The notes under the pieces: model-generated
Seen by the model: only the letters and a program-made list of their open reading frames with translations
Databases searched by the model: none
Told to the model about the DNA's origin: nothing
Shown here: positions 25,371-36,590 of the stretch, in pieces
Layout of the letters: the number at the start of each line of letters is the position of its first letter
How positions within the stretch are numbered: the stretch's first letter is position 1
Assembly (NCBI RefSeq): GCF_024139115.2
Contig: NW_026943277.1
Coordinates: forward strand, 496,001-560,000
Source: Armigeres subalbatus
Taxonomy: Eukaryota; Arthropoda; Insecta; Diptera; Culicidae
Length of the DNA: 64,000 bases
Direction: 5' to 3'
Position numbers and translations under genes: made by a program

Positions 25371-25444
25371 CGGGTAGAGCGACGACAAACGAAGAGCTGG
25401 AGGAGATGTTGGAGCAGGGCAATTCCGCAGTGTTCACGCAAGGG
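25371..25444 (+). CDS. Syx1A: Syntaxin-1A exon 5 (linker between Habc and SNARE)
   Basis: The exon has 74 bases and completes the split Thr codon of exon 4. It encodes TGRATTNEELEEMLEQGNSA then VFTQG, the linker that holds closed syntaxin together and leads into the SNARE motif. The EELEEML part is conserved in syntaxin-1 proteins; the LE pair of this linker is where classic open-form mutations are made. The acceptor is TTTGCAG at 25364-25370 and the donor GTAATG at 25445. The exon ends in phase 0. Confidence 0.95.
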
Positions 25445-25550
25445 GTAATGTCGCGCCTTCCTGTGACGGCGAAGCACCGTGGACCGGTGTCAGTGTTGAA
25501 CTAATCTCGTATTTCCCGCTTTTGTTTCTTCCCCATCCACAACCGCGCAG

Positions 25551-25688
25551 ATTATCATGGAAACCCAACAAGCAAAACAAACGCTTGCCGATATCGAAGC
25601 ACGGCATGCAGATATTATAAAATTGGAGAATTCAATTAGGGAGCTACATGATATGTTCATGGATATGGCGATGCTCGTCGAGAGTCAG
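25551..25688 (+). CDS. Syx1A: Syntaxin-1A exon 6 (N-terminal half of SNARE motif)
   Basis: The exon has 138 bases and exactly 46 codons, phase 0 at both ends, from [19 protein letters not shown] to [12 protein letters not shown]. It carries heptads of the first half of the SNARE helix and ends precisely on the glutamine of VESQ, the ionic zero-layer residue (Q226 in rat syntaxin-1A). The acceptor is CGCGCAG at 25544-25550; the donor is GTAAAG at 25689. Because the exon ends in phase 0 at the zero layer, different downstream exons can be attached without disturbing the frame (39716, 41059 or possibly 28006). Confidence 0.96.
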
Positions 25689-27175
25689 GTAAAGTGGAAT
25701 TCAATTACTATTATGCCTCGGCGACTCCCGGTGAGTCTCTCTGTCTCAAGTCCTTGATGATGATGACGATGAATTTTGCCGAACGAACCGACCGTGCCAC
25801 AGATACGTCTTGGTGGCATGCAGCATCCGCATCCAAGGGGGTGGGGAAAGCTGCATGTTGCAAGTTTGTGACTGTCGAACGATCGGTGGCAGAAGCACCA
25901 TATCACAGCGCACCTCTTACATCGAGGAAACAACTATACCTATAAGTAAATGTAAGACACACAAAATCCATACGACAATCTTCAGCCAGATTACCCCTGT
26001 TCTGTATATTCGGAGTAGAACGTGTTGTGTCACAGACATTGGAAGTTAGTGAGTGGGTGCTTCTGAAAAAAAAGCAGCACTCAGCATCAACAACCTACTT
26101 TTATCCCAGTTTGTTCAGTAGATCTTACCGATTCTGTGTTCGTGTATGTAGTTCTATAGCATAGCGTGTGTTCACTATATGATGCAATTTCCCTTTCCTC
26201 CTGGTCATTTTATCATTATTTCTGCTGATTAGAGTTGTGCGATTTAGAACAGGTGATGTTTGAGTGGGAAGATGCTGGTGGCGCAATTTTTAAGCTATTC
26301 ACAAGCGGAAACACCTGAAAACTGTTTTTTTTGGAAATTCATTTAAAAACTATCAGTCGGGTGCCAATTTTTTTCATACAATTTGAACCCACTCTTTTCG
26401 AATTTTACAGCGCTTCTAATTCGTCTGACAAAACGAATTGGCATTCCATAGTTCAGTTTCATTTATCTGGATGCAAACCACGTCTGAAACATTCAATTTG
26501 TTGATCCTTGCCTGACGGACGGTGCGAAAGTTCGACAGTGGTGCAAGCAGCAACGAATGTTGGCGCTATCCGCCCATAACTGCTTGTTGAGCTGGTGCGA
26601 ATTATTATTCGCTCCTCTGCCGGTTTAATTTAATTTACTCGTTATTTATCATCCCGCGTGTTGACCGCGCGCCGCACATTCATTCAAAGTGCGAGATAAT
26701 AAAAGATGCGCCAGCCGCTCTCCACTCTTCGCCCCACAGATTTCGCACAGATCTAACTGCCTACATCATCGTTTTAAATTGTGTGATCCGACCATTCGTT
26801 TCGTTGGTACAGTTTTACTGACCCATTCCTTTATCCAGCATCATTGTCGTTATCGTTGCAGTCATATAGTGAACAGTGTTGTAGTTGCCTCCCTTTTCTT
26901 GTTTATGTTGTCAGCCTTATTTGTACCATCAACGGAGTAATTTTTTTTCAAAATTTTATCGTCGAATTTTGGATAATGTTTTCTAGTAAAATTGGCCTTT
27001 CCCGTCATTTTTTCATAGATTCTTTAACTTATTTATTGGCAACTTTTCCAAAGAACCAAAATTTCTTATGCCTTCAACTGAATTTGAATGTTTAAAACTA
27101 AAAAGTTATTCCCTTTTTTATTTTGACCTAACCGAATTCCAAATTTCGGTCAATTCTGCTGACCCTTTCACACCG
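25689..27175. other. Intron sequence after exon 6
   Basis: Unique-looking sequence, moderately GC-rich until about 26.0 kb, then AT-rich. No repeat or exon is recognised. Reading through the exon 6 donor gives 22 more codons before a stop ([11 protein letters not shown]...), a short tail that would arise only by intron retention. Confidence 0.5.
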
Positions 27176-27416
27176 CAGCACTTTTTCATTTTCATTATAA
27201 AAAAGTTTAGGGTTTTCAAAATATATGGGTTCTTCGGAAATGTTGATCGTAAGTAACTCAAATAATCAACTAAGACAATGAAACGAGATAAAAGCTTTAT
27301 ACCGTTTTATTGTCTCAGTTATTTTTTTCTTACTTATTTGATCAACATTTCCAAAGGACCTATTTTTTAAAATCTCTATTTTGAAAACCGAAAATGAAGA
27401 CTGAAATCACGCTGCA
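27176..27416. mobile_element. Fold-back element (about 240 bp)
   Basis: GGTTTTCAAAATATATGGGT with TCTTCGGAAATGTTGATC at the left mirrors GATCAACATTTCCAAAGGAC with the AAAATCTCTATTTTGAAAACC end at the right; CAATGAAAC and GTTTTATTG are near the turn. The arms are imperfect over about 100 bp. It is a MITE-like element in the intron. Confidence 0.65.
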
Positions 27417-28005
27417 CGTATGAATCGTCTTGTATAATTTGTCTGATGTTGGTTCAAAATCGGGCGAATATTAGGCCACACTTAAAAAACAGTACAGATT
27501 CGATTTTATTGTTTTTGATTTTAAAAATAGTTAGAGGCGTACAAAAAATATGGGATCTTTGAGAAAGTTGTCCCTAAATAAGTTAAAGAATCGATTGAGC
27601 AAATCAAATAAAAAAATTTGCCTGGAAAGGCCAAACGAGTTTTTCAAAGAAAAGGTATTGTGAAAATTCTAAAACGATTCACCTGAACTCCAATTTGAAA
27701 TACAGACAATTCAATCAAGTACTAGCAAAGGTTTTCAGGGGATTCTTTTAGGTTCTTATTGTATAATTAGGTTTTCCGACTATTTCGCTTCGATTTCTTA
27801 ATTACTGCAACCCCTTTCGTTTTTAATTATTGCTTGGATTACATTTCCTCCGCTGTTACAATTAGTTTGAAACTGTTCACCTTAAAATGCTTGTCGAGCA
27901 CTTCCTTAAAACCGTACATCAAACATTATCAAACGACGCAGTTAGTTCCAATACCGTCGAAACTCCCTAAACCGGATCGTTTTCGACGGTGTTGTTCGAT
28001 TACAG

Positions 28006-28200
28006 CTGACTCCGATCCCAGGATCGAGCCATATGCAACACAGAAGTGACCTCCCGTCCCTGATGGGGAAAGCGGGGTCCAAGGACTTTGCGTTGATCCT
28101 CAAGCGCTACTTTGGAGGCTTACTACATCGTTCGACGACGCTACCTGTTGGCTCCACGCACACCAAGCCAAAGCCAGCTCCTCACAGCTCCAGCGAATAA
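28006..28200 (+). CDS. Candidate alternative last exon of syntaxin-1A (soluble isoform)
   Basis: After the plausible acceptor GATTACAG at 27998-28005 there is an open stretch of 64 codons ending in TAA at 28200, in phase 0 with exon 6. It starts LTPIPGSSHMQHRSD and ends KPKPAPHSSSE, is rich in Ser, Pro and basic residues and has no hydrophobic anchor. The sequence around it (about 28.0-28.8 kb) is less AT-rich than the flanking intron, has no recognisable repeat, and is followed by a CT/GT-rich stretch that resembles mosquito 3' UTRs. Vertebrate STX1A also has an isoform with an alternative, anchorless C-terminus, so such an exon is biologically possible. No homologous peptide is recognised; chance of a 64-codon open frame is not negligible. 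This is a hypothesis. Confidence 0.3.
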   Translation: MTPIPGSSHMQHRSDLPSLMGKAGSKDFALILKRYFGGLLHRSTTLPVGSTHTKPKPAPHSSSE

Positions 28201-29579
28201 TCGAAGACGACGGCCAGGAAGAAAGCTTGGTGTAGCACAGGTAGCACCGACCGCCAACGAAAGCTAACGCCCGAGCAGAATCGACGGAATGTTCTCTCTG
28301 TCTGTGTGCGTGTGTTGTCGTCCTATACCCTCTCTGTCACTCTTTCACTGTCTCTGTCTGTTGATGTACCGTGCCTATACCTGATAACTGGATCGTGAAT
28401 AAGTTGCTGTGTTGCTGCCAGGCCAGTTTTGTAAACATCCAGAGTAAGAACCACACTGACTAATGATGATGTAACGCCTCGTGATTGTAGTTCTGTATTT
28501 GTCTGTCCTATTCTTTCAAACTATTGTAACTACCTACGTGTAAGAGCAACGTGTTTGACCTAATGGCCATGTTTCTTGACTATGTGTCTGTCTCCTTTCC
28601 GAATTGTTGCTGACAGCAAATGATACACTGCAATGACCTGTATTTCACAAAAGTTATGATTGGGATTACTATTCTATGTTCCCCGCTCCACTGTAAACTG
28701 TGACTGTAACGTTTCCTGCTTATTTGTTTGGCTACGCGTTTCGAGAAACCATTCGAGCGCAAACTTCCAAACGTGAGCTTATGTGTAGGTTTCGGACAGC
28801 GTCGACGTGTCGTAGAATGATGAAACTTAGTGCCTGGATGTTTTGAGGGTTTAGGTACATATTGTCAAACTATTATATCTATATTTCGCGAAACAGTGTT
28901 TTCAAATTTGTATTACATTTAACCATTTTGAATTGAATGGAATTATTGTATTCAAAGATCAATCAAACATGCAATGGGGAACCAATAGTTGGAGCTTGGG
29001 ATTAAGCGCTCAACGTCAGTGTGCACAGATATTGAAGAATCAATAATGGCGCGGGTCAATTCCTTACGGATTTTTAAGGAGTGCGGGGCGAAATTCTTTA
29101 TTACCTGATGAGACCAAGATCAGTTATGAACAGTAGTGTCAGGAGGTACATTTTTAGTAGAGACGAGATAGAATTTGGATTGGAAAGTGATATGATCCAT
29201 GCAGCCATAATGATTAAAACAGACAATGTAACTACTCGGCCGGGTTGCGAAGGCTGACGGAGGTCCTTCAAAGCTGTATTTAAAAAAAAAAAACCTGTCA
29301 GGCGAACTTCCAATACATTGAAAAAAATCGAGGTTTTAAAATTGTAATCGTTTTTCTCGATATTTTATAGACCTGATCTTATCTACTACACATCCCAATA
29401 TCTGTAACTGTATCAGTAATATCTGTAACTGTATTTGTAACAGATCTGGCCGCCATGAAATGTACTCGGAACATCGACAATTCCGTTCCGATTGACCACT
29501 TTTGCAAAAAAAAACAAATATGGTTTGCTGAGCATCATTTGAGATATATGAGATATATCCTGGTGTTATTTCATAGATT
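28201..29579. other. Region downstream of the candidate exon
   Basis: Mixed-complexity sequence with a CT/GT-rich run (28290-28365), resembling 3' UTR or regulatory DNA, then ordinary AT-rich intron. No open frame or repeat is convincing. A canonical AATAAA close to the candidate exon was not seen. Confidence 0.4.
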
Positions 29580-30535
29580 TATCCAGCAACTCTTTGGAAA
29601 GTCTTCTAGACATTTTTCTGTAAATATTTTAAAAAATCTATAGGAAAAACCTCCAGGAATTAATAAAAACATTCTTCAGGCATACATTCATTATACAGAA
29701 ATACAGAAATCCTCTAGATATTCCATCAAAAACCATTCCAGGAATTCATTTTAAAATTCCGACATGACTTCCTTTGGTAAATCCTTCGCAAATGAATTCA
29801 GAAACTTCTTCAGACCCTCTTAAAGAAGTTTTTCCAAATTTTACTTCCCACAAATTCCCTTGGGAATTTTTATGGGACAACCTAAGTAAGTTACGTAAAG
29901 AATTCTTTCGGAAATTTGATCAGAAATACTTCTAGGGATTATTAAGGGAATTCTCCCAAAAATTCTACAGACATTATTTCAGAAATTATTTAATTATTTT
30001 TTATAGAAATCGCTACATGAATAATTCCGTTAATTTTGAAATTTATCCAGTAGTTCATTTGGAATTTTCTCTAGAAAATTCTAGGACCAAGCTCTAGGAG
30101 TATTCGAACGAATTACAAAAGGTATTTCCAAAGTTTTGTAAAAAAATGTTCGAAACCCAAAATCAAAAAAAAAAATCAGAGGATTTTTCGAAGAAACTTC
30201 CTGAGAAATTTACAAGGACTTTTCCGAAGGTATTCCTGGAAGAATGTGCAATGGAATTACGGGGGGATTTTTTGATAATTATTTGGAACTCCTGGAGGAG
30301 CCCCGAAAGTATTTTTAGAAGAATATACAAATGAACTATTGAAGGATTTTCAGAAGGAGGATTTTCAAATAGTTTTTCTAAAGGAATTTCTGAGAGAATT
30401 GCTAAAAGAATTTCCGAAGGAGTTTCTAAAAAAATTCTTTTAGGAACTTCCGGATGAATCCCTGAAGCGTTTTTCGAAGGAATTTACATTGAAATGTCAA
30501 ATGGATGTTTCTAAAAAGATTTCTCAAGGATTTTT
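29580..30535. repeat. Old, degenerate copies of the 24-bp minisatellite in both orientations
   Basis: From about 30140 to 30535 words such as GAAGGAATTTCTGAGAGAAT and CCGAAGGAGTTTCTAAA recur at about 24-bp spacing on the plus strand. From about 29580 to 30120 the complementary words (CCTCCAGGAATT, ATTCCAGGAATTCAT, GGAAATTTGATCAGAAAT) dominate. The unit matches the fresh array at 53.0-55.5 kb, so this is a decayed, head-to-head arrangement of the same family. Confidence 0.65.
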
Positions 30536-32017
30536 TTTTCGGGATTTCGGATTGGCGAAAAATTATTTTTACGAACAATTTTGGCGTAAACAAATAAATT
30601 TGAGGGACAATATTCAGTTTAGTGGGTTGCGTGCATCATTGTGTCCCAGTTAAACTCCGCCAGTATATTTTTTCTAAGTAATGATGTACACGTAATAAAA
30701 TGTTTAATAAATGTTTGAGTTGCGTTATGAATTGTGCAGTCAAGAATCCAGACGACTGGATGTGCTTGAGCCTTGAAAGTAATTACGTTTATGGCAGCGC
30801 ACTATTATTATCTCTCTCTATGTTGAAGAGGGTACGGCAATTCAATATGATCCTTCGTCCTTCGAGATGGATTATTGGGAAACTATACGGTTCGAAGGAC
30901 CAAATGTTGGGTAGCTGGCTTGCCTTCTTCGTTTTCAATCAGTGGGACCATCCTTCACTGACTCCGACTGGTTCAGGAAGAATCCTAAATGTCACAAAGA
31001 TTGTACACACGGCTGTTTAAACTTAGCTTCAGGATTAGAACACAAGAGCAAGAGTGTTATTCAAGAATTTAAATAGGATGTTCGATATCACTGAATGAAT
31101 TTGTTATTTGCAACAAGTTTCATGGATCATACACAAGAATTATTTTCAATGTGATTCTTTATTGGACTTTAGGCAGTGGTAATCCGGTCAATGATCGATC
31201 AATGATCGATCAGAAATAAATCAAGGAAAGGGGGAGGGAGGAGTATCAGCGTGGAAATTTATCTCTCTTCCCTTTCTCTTCAAATGGAAGCTTGACAGAA
31301 GTTCGTTCGATTCAAATCGTAACGAAAGTTGTCCACGGCTCGCTTTTTAAAATCCACTTCTATATATTTTTTTAAAATTTCTGTCGTATCTAAATGGAAC
31401 TATCAATTCTATACTTTCGCCTCTAATTCTATAATGAAAATGTACATCTGAGTTTGGAAGATGATGTATATTTGTATTTCTACATCTTTGTAAAATGCGG
31501 TTAATCTTATGCAGAAGTAATTCCATAAATCAAAGAGATTCGAATGTTGTTTGTCTGAAATTAATAAATTGAAAACAATAAAATTTCATTTTTTTTAGAA
31601 TTTTAAAAACATTCTTTAATAAATGCATGGATTGAGTTTTGATTTTTTCATTTAAAAAATAATTATTATTATCTCCTCTTGACCTTTCGGAGACCAATAG
31701 GACATAACTTCCAATGAATATTTGTAATGGTCTTTCCCTCTAAATAGAAACCCATATATCAGAAACTTACATATGTATTGTTTACTCTACTTGAACTAAA
31801 TTTGAAACCACACCAATTGAAACTAAAAATGTGAGTAAAAAAATCCGTTAATTTCCACAGAAATATTCAAATCTCCGTAGTTTTATCTAGAAAGCATTCA
31901 ATTCCGTAAATCTACGGAAATTTCCGTAGATCTGGCATCGCTGATTCGAGATTTTGCATTCATTGAGCTACTTCCTTTTTTTTCGCTGTTAATGAAAATA
32001 AGCATAATAGGATATAT
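30536..32017. other. AT-rich intron, no feature
   Basis: No gene or clear repeat. The open frame at 30700-31020 has no recognisable domain. TTTTTCGCTGTTAATGAAAA near 31978 resembles an internal part of the hAT-type element at 46173, so a remnant of that family may be present. Confidence 0.45.
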
Positions 32018-32544
32018 GGTCGGGGTTCTGCCAAATCAAAATTAACCGTCTTAAAAATAACTTTTTATCAGCCCAAGTTTTATTGATTAACAGATTTACC
32101 TGATTACAAATCTTAGGGGTCTCCAGTAGCCTTGTAAGAAAAGGCGTAGGATTGCCAATCCGGAGATGGCGAGTTCGATTCTTAGTCCGGTCTAGGATGT
32201 TTTCGGTGGGAAACATTCTCGACTCCCTGGGCATAGTGTACCTATTGTACTTGCCGCATAGTCATGCAATGGCGGCCATAGAAAAGCTTTTAAATAATAA
32301 CTGTGGAAATCCTAATAGTATATTAAGTTGAATAGCAGGCCAATTTCCAGTTGGAATGTAGAGCCATTGAAGAAGAATAAGAAGAAGAAGATGATTAAAA
32401 ATCTTATTGGATGTTCCTCAATCCCGTAACTGAGAATATCCTACAGCAAATGTACGTATGAATTGATTTCCGTTTTCCTTTTAAGAACAAAATATCGCAA
32501 GTCAGTCAAAAAGCCGTTTGGTGCAATTTGGCAGAACCCCGACC
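32018..32544. mobile_element. Element with 19-bp perfect terminal inverted repeats
   Basis: GGTCGGGGTTCTGCCAAAT (32018-32036) and ATTTGGCAGAACCCCGACC (32526-32544) are exact complements. ATAT on both sides may be a 4-bp target duplication, but it is palindromic and so weak evidence. A SINE (32116-32392) occupies the interior, leaving about 220 bp of original element without coding capacity. Confidence 0.75.
32116..32392 (+). mobile_element. tRNA-derived SINE with 14-bp target duplication
   Basis: A complete copy. It begins GGGGTCTCCAGTAGCC, has a B-box GTTCGATTC, the TCGACTCCCTGGGCAT body motif and a GAAGAAGAAG tail. The flanks GATTACAAATCTTA (32102-32115) and GATTAAAAATCTTA (32393-32406) are a 14-bp target-site duplication with one mismatch, which fixes both ends. 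It lies inside the TIR element 32018-32544. Confidence 0.9.
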
Positions 32545-32593
32545 ATATGAAAAATGGATCCGGAAACTAACGGGATATAAGGCTCTCCGGAAT

Positions 32594-32690
32594 ATAAGGA
32601 TTCCCAACATCTTGAAAGGAGGCTTCCGAGCCTCTTGAAAGGATTGCACCCTGTTTGGCATAAAGTCGTTTGGCATAAAGTCATTTGGCA
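32594..32690. repeat. Short copies of 23-bp GGAGGCTTCCGAGCCTCTTG unit plus TTTGGCATAAAGTC words
   Basis: GAAAGGAGGCTTCCGAGCCT (about 32617) is the same unit as the array at 46.4-47.5 kb. It is followed by three TTTGGCAT(AAAGTCG/A) words. The same pairing of the two motifs recurs, mirrored, at 34760-34860. Confidence 0.7.
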
Positions 32691-33399
32691 TGATTGTTAT
32701 TTGAACTAAACTTGCCGAGCCATTCAGCTACGTTGGTTTCACTATATGGGCAATACATGATAATTGGAAACAGGATTATATGCCATGGCAAATCTATATA
32801 CGTAAAAATGATTTTCTGTTTGTTTGACCCTGTTTGTAGGCGTGAAAATTTGTATGCGGTGGTTTTTGGGGCTGTGTAAGGTTTTTAAGATGGTTCGAGA
32901 CCTCTTCCTGCTCTAGAAGTGGGGGCTCCCATATAAATGAAATTCATATTTCTGCATAACTCGTCAATCAAGCAAATGGAACCCAATGAGGAATGTGCAA
33001 AACATGTTTTGACTTTTACTCTGCCAAACGAATCGAGCAAACATTAAAACTTAATTTGTGAATACAAAATAGATAGACTAACATCTTTGAGGCGAGACAA
33101 AGCTCGGCGGGTCTGCTAATTAAGAATAAAGAAGATTCCTGTAAAAATGGGAAGATAAATCAGCATTCAATTAATTTGACATTGGTGGCTAGTTTTGTTT
33201 TTCATGTAAGGATATGCCAGAAAACTTGCCCATTTCACCTTTTTATTGGGAAAGGAATTCGTATTCTCTCATGCGCTACGTATATGGTGCGTAAAAAAAC
33301 TACAAACCCCCCTCCCCCCATAAGTGCTTACGTAATTTGTGTACGACCCCTAAGCAAATACTTGAAAGAGGGAACTATATCATCTTTTGATTTCTGATG

Positions 33400-34400
33400 G
33401 AACTTTTTTCATCCTTTGAAAGAAGCGATCATATCTTCCTAATTTTTAAAGCGAGCAAATTCCTGAATTAGAGGAAGGCATCATATCGTCTTTTGCCATC
33501 TGCCGGGCAAATGCATCCTTTAAAAGAAAGGATCAGTGAATCAATATTCGGGCAACGCCTAACAATATACTCTTTGTCATCAACAGAGTTTGTTACTGAC
33601 AAACGCACCTAGCGACAAACCTTTATCCGAACCCGAACACAATATGACAAGAATCATTTGCTTTGCATGCTCTGATATTTCCGAAAATACGATGCTAATG
33701 TTGTAATCATTGTTCGATTCTCGAATATTTCCATAAAAGCAGAAACTATGATAACATAAAAGCGAAATTTGCTCAAGAAATAATGCAAAACAACGGGTTG
33801 AAAAATTAGCGACAAGATTGTCTTCTTTTTTGTTGTTGACAAATTTGTTCGGATCTTTGTCATTATTATCTCCAACAAAAATAAAGCTTTGTCGTTGGTA
33901 CGCTTTTGTCGCTTGTTTCGCACGCGCATTCCAGAAAAAAAGATTCCCTGGAAGGGATCATATTCTACCTTGCGTTTCACCGAGTGAATGCCTGAACTGA
34001 AAGTAGAAACCATATCGTATTTTGCCTTCTGATGGGCAACTGCATTCTATGCAATATGGGATAATATCTTCTGTTGCCTTAAACTGCGCAAATGTCTGAA
34101 TGGAATAAGGGAACCATGTCGTATTTTGCCTTCTGACCTGACCAACCTTTGAAAAAAGGGTTCATATCTTCCATTGCCTTAAACAGAGCAATTGTTTTAA
34201 TTAAACAAATGAAACATATCCTCTCTTGTCTTTTGCCGAGTAAATGCATCCTTTGAAAGAACTTTCCTTTAACTGAATAAATGCATACATTGAGAATGAA
34301 AAGAATACACATTCTCCCTTGTGTTATGCCGGGAAAATGCATTATTTGAAAAAAGGAATCATATCTTCCGGAAAAAATCATTCTTTGAAGAAGGAAGTGT
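33400..34400. repeat. Degenerate tandem repeat, about 60-65 bp unit
   Basis: Phrases like GGGCAAATGCATCCTTTGAA and AATCATATCTTCTTTTGCCT recur at about 33410, 33500, 33975, 34035, 34100, 34150, 34230 and 34330 with variable spacing; part of the middle (33550-33930) is other DNA. The family also appears near 56.9-57.2 kb and 60.13-60.24 kb. No coding role. Confidence 0.6.
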
Positions 34401-34759
34401 ATACTTTTTAGACTTATGCGCCACAAAGTGTGCTAAAGAGATGATTATATCTCCACTACAAATAATCAATAAACTAGTTTTTGCTCTTGAGCACTTACAA
34501 TTTTGTTATTCGAGTTTCCGCCTTTTGTAGTTTGTCTTAGTCAATGACGATCTTGCAATTGACTCAGAGGTAAAAGGATGTTATGTGCGAAAAGCAGATA
34601 ATTAAAATTTCATGGAGTCTACCAATGTTCCTTCGAGTAGTGATTTGATACAATCTTAAATTCATCACAAAACAATTCAAAGCATCTCTCTTATAGTGTT
34701 CGAGCGATAATTATTAATATAAATATGATTAATTGAACATCGCCCGAAATCGGTGATTA

Positions 34760-35262
34760 CATAACAATTATGCGAAATGACCATTATGCCAAACAGCCGT
34801 TATGCCAAACGAAATTATGCCAAACGACTTTACGCCCTTGAAAGGAGGCTTCCGAGCTTCTTGATAGGAGACCTCCGAGCCTCTCAAAAGGAGGCATCCG
34901 AGCCTCTTGGAACTTTCGAGCTGCATGGAAGTAGGCTTCCGAGATAAAAGGAGGCTTCCAAGTCTTTGGCAATGAAGCTACTGAGCTTTTTGGAAAGATG
35001 CCTTCATGTCTTTTAAATTCAGGCTTCCGAAACTTTAGATTTTAGATTTTTGGTCAGAAGTCAGATTACAATGAAGATTCAAGTCTTTTATTTACTGATT
35101 GACGTGCATATTATGTACAATACAAAGTTTTTTCTTGAAAAATCATACAATTATAAAAACTGTATAAAGAAGTTTTTATTGAAATTGTACTACATCCGTC
35201 ATTTCGAATTCTGATCCGAGGTACCTCCTGTGGTCAGCGAAGGTATGTACCAGGTTGAAAAT
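34760..35262. mobile_element. Partial, diverged copy of the hAT-type minisatellite-bearing element
   Basis: TTATGCCAAACG words (34775-34825) lead into five or so 23-bp GGAGGCTTCCGAGCCTCTTG units (34838-34960). The flank GAAGCTACTGAGCTTTTTGG then TTCATGTCTTTTAAATTC and a right end with CCGAGGTACCTCCTGTGGTC then AGCGAAGGTATGTACCAGG match, in order, the right part of the element at 46173-48280. The left end was not found. Confidence 0.7.
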
Positions 35263-35678
35263 CGCCTAACTGTGAAATTCAAGACTCTCAGGCCATTGTG
35301 GAATTGAAGGAAATAAGAAAGCTGATTTACTCGCAAGACAAGGTTTAAGTGCTCAGTCATGTTAGAAGGACCTCCAGGCAACTGAACAAATCATCATTTC
35401 ATTTAATAAAATTTCAAATAAATTGTAAAATCTGAGAAAAAGTTATCTGAGAATAGTGATCGGTCTTTTCACAGGTTGCTGTCTGATAAAGGATCGTTCA
35501 AAAATTACATTGCATTGCACAGCTTCAGGCATTAAGGATTTGCGAAATACCATTTTGTATTTTTATCTTGACATTTTCAGAGGTTTCTTCATACTTAGAA
35601 GTGCTTCGAAGAAGTATGTTTTTAAGAGTGTGTGTTTAAAATTATTCATCTCGAAATGAAATCATCAAAAAAAAAAAA

Positions 35679-35736
35679 ATCGCTTCTCGGCCTAAAGGCT
35701 AAGATCAAAGTGTAGTATCTGTTCTTATCAGCTTAA
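35679..35736 (+). pseudogene. Truncated U2 snRNA retrocopy (5' 56-58 nt)
   Basis: ATCGCTTCTCGGCC, GGCTAAGATCAAAGTGTAGT and ATCTGTTCTTATCAGCTTAA are the invariant 5' end of U2 snRNA, including the GTAGTA branch-point-recognition region. Only the loop of stem I (TAAA) differs from the usual TTTT or TTAT. The copy stops at the end of the branch-site region and runs into A9. A 14-bp target duplication GAAATCATCAAAAA is present at 35658-35671 and 35744-35757. It lacks stems II-IV and the Sm site, so it is not a functional gene; it is a LINE-mobilised, 3'-truncated copy. Confidence 0.92.
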
Positions 35737-36089
35737 AAAAAAAGAAATCATCAAAAAGTGGAGTTTAGATGTTTTCCAACTCCTGTTCGTCGTTCACATG
35801 GTTCTCTGTACAATTTTGCAAGTTCTAGTCTATGAAGGAGTAACAACTACGAATTGTAAGGCTTATGCTCATGCTCATTGTGTAAGATGTGATTTTTTTA
35901 AAAAAATTATTGAACCTTGTTGCTTGTGGGTTTCGAGAATCACTTTGGTACTTTGATAAAAATGTTAAGATTGTTGCGATTCCATAGAAAATGTTAGGGG
36001 AATATACCCTAGCTAAGAATAGACTGCTTTTATGCCTTAGCTATAACGATTTTCATGGGTGTTTCTACCTCATGCAGCAGTTAAACAAG

Positions 36090-36590
36090 ATAGCTAGGCT
36101 AGGTGTACCAGTTGTGGCTATAGCACCAGTTGTCGCACTAGTGCTTTATATGCCAAATGGCAAATCGAATCACCGCAAACCAAGTTCAAATCGATAAAGC
36201 ATATTCATATGATACGATAACACCTTTGATTTCCTCCCAAACAATCAAAGCATAATTGTAAAAATTGATTTTGCTTAATTTTTGACGTCCTTTGCACCAG
36301 TTGTGGCACTAGTGGTCCCTATTTGGCCAGTCCCATAAGAAAACAATGGGATTTGCCAAATAAGGAACCAAAATTAAGAATAGTGCCACAACTGGTGCAT
36401 GCGTTCCTATTATGGATTAATCAATTTTGAGGATAATAACAAATTTTATTGTGGTTTTCACAGCTGTACTAAGGAGCAGGAAGTAAAATCTTTCGCTTGA
36501 TATATAAAGTCCACCCACATGCCTTTTACTTATTTTTTAAAAATAGTTGTTCTTATGTATGGCGACAATTGGTACACCCACCCTAGCTGA
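36090..36590. mobile_element. MITE with nested inverted repeats
   Basis: The outer arms are AGCTAGGCTAGGTGTACCAG with TTGTGGC (from 36090) and, inverted, GCGACAATTGGTACACCCAC with CCTAGCT (to about 36591). An inner perfect 18-bp inverted pair GCACCAGTTGTGGCACTA (36294-36311 and its complement 36381-36398) reuses the same ACCAGTTGTGGC core, so the ends of the element recur in its middle. No coding frame. Confidence 0.75.
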
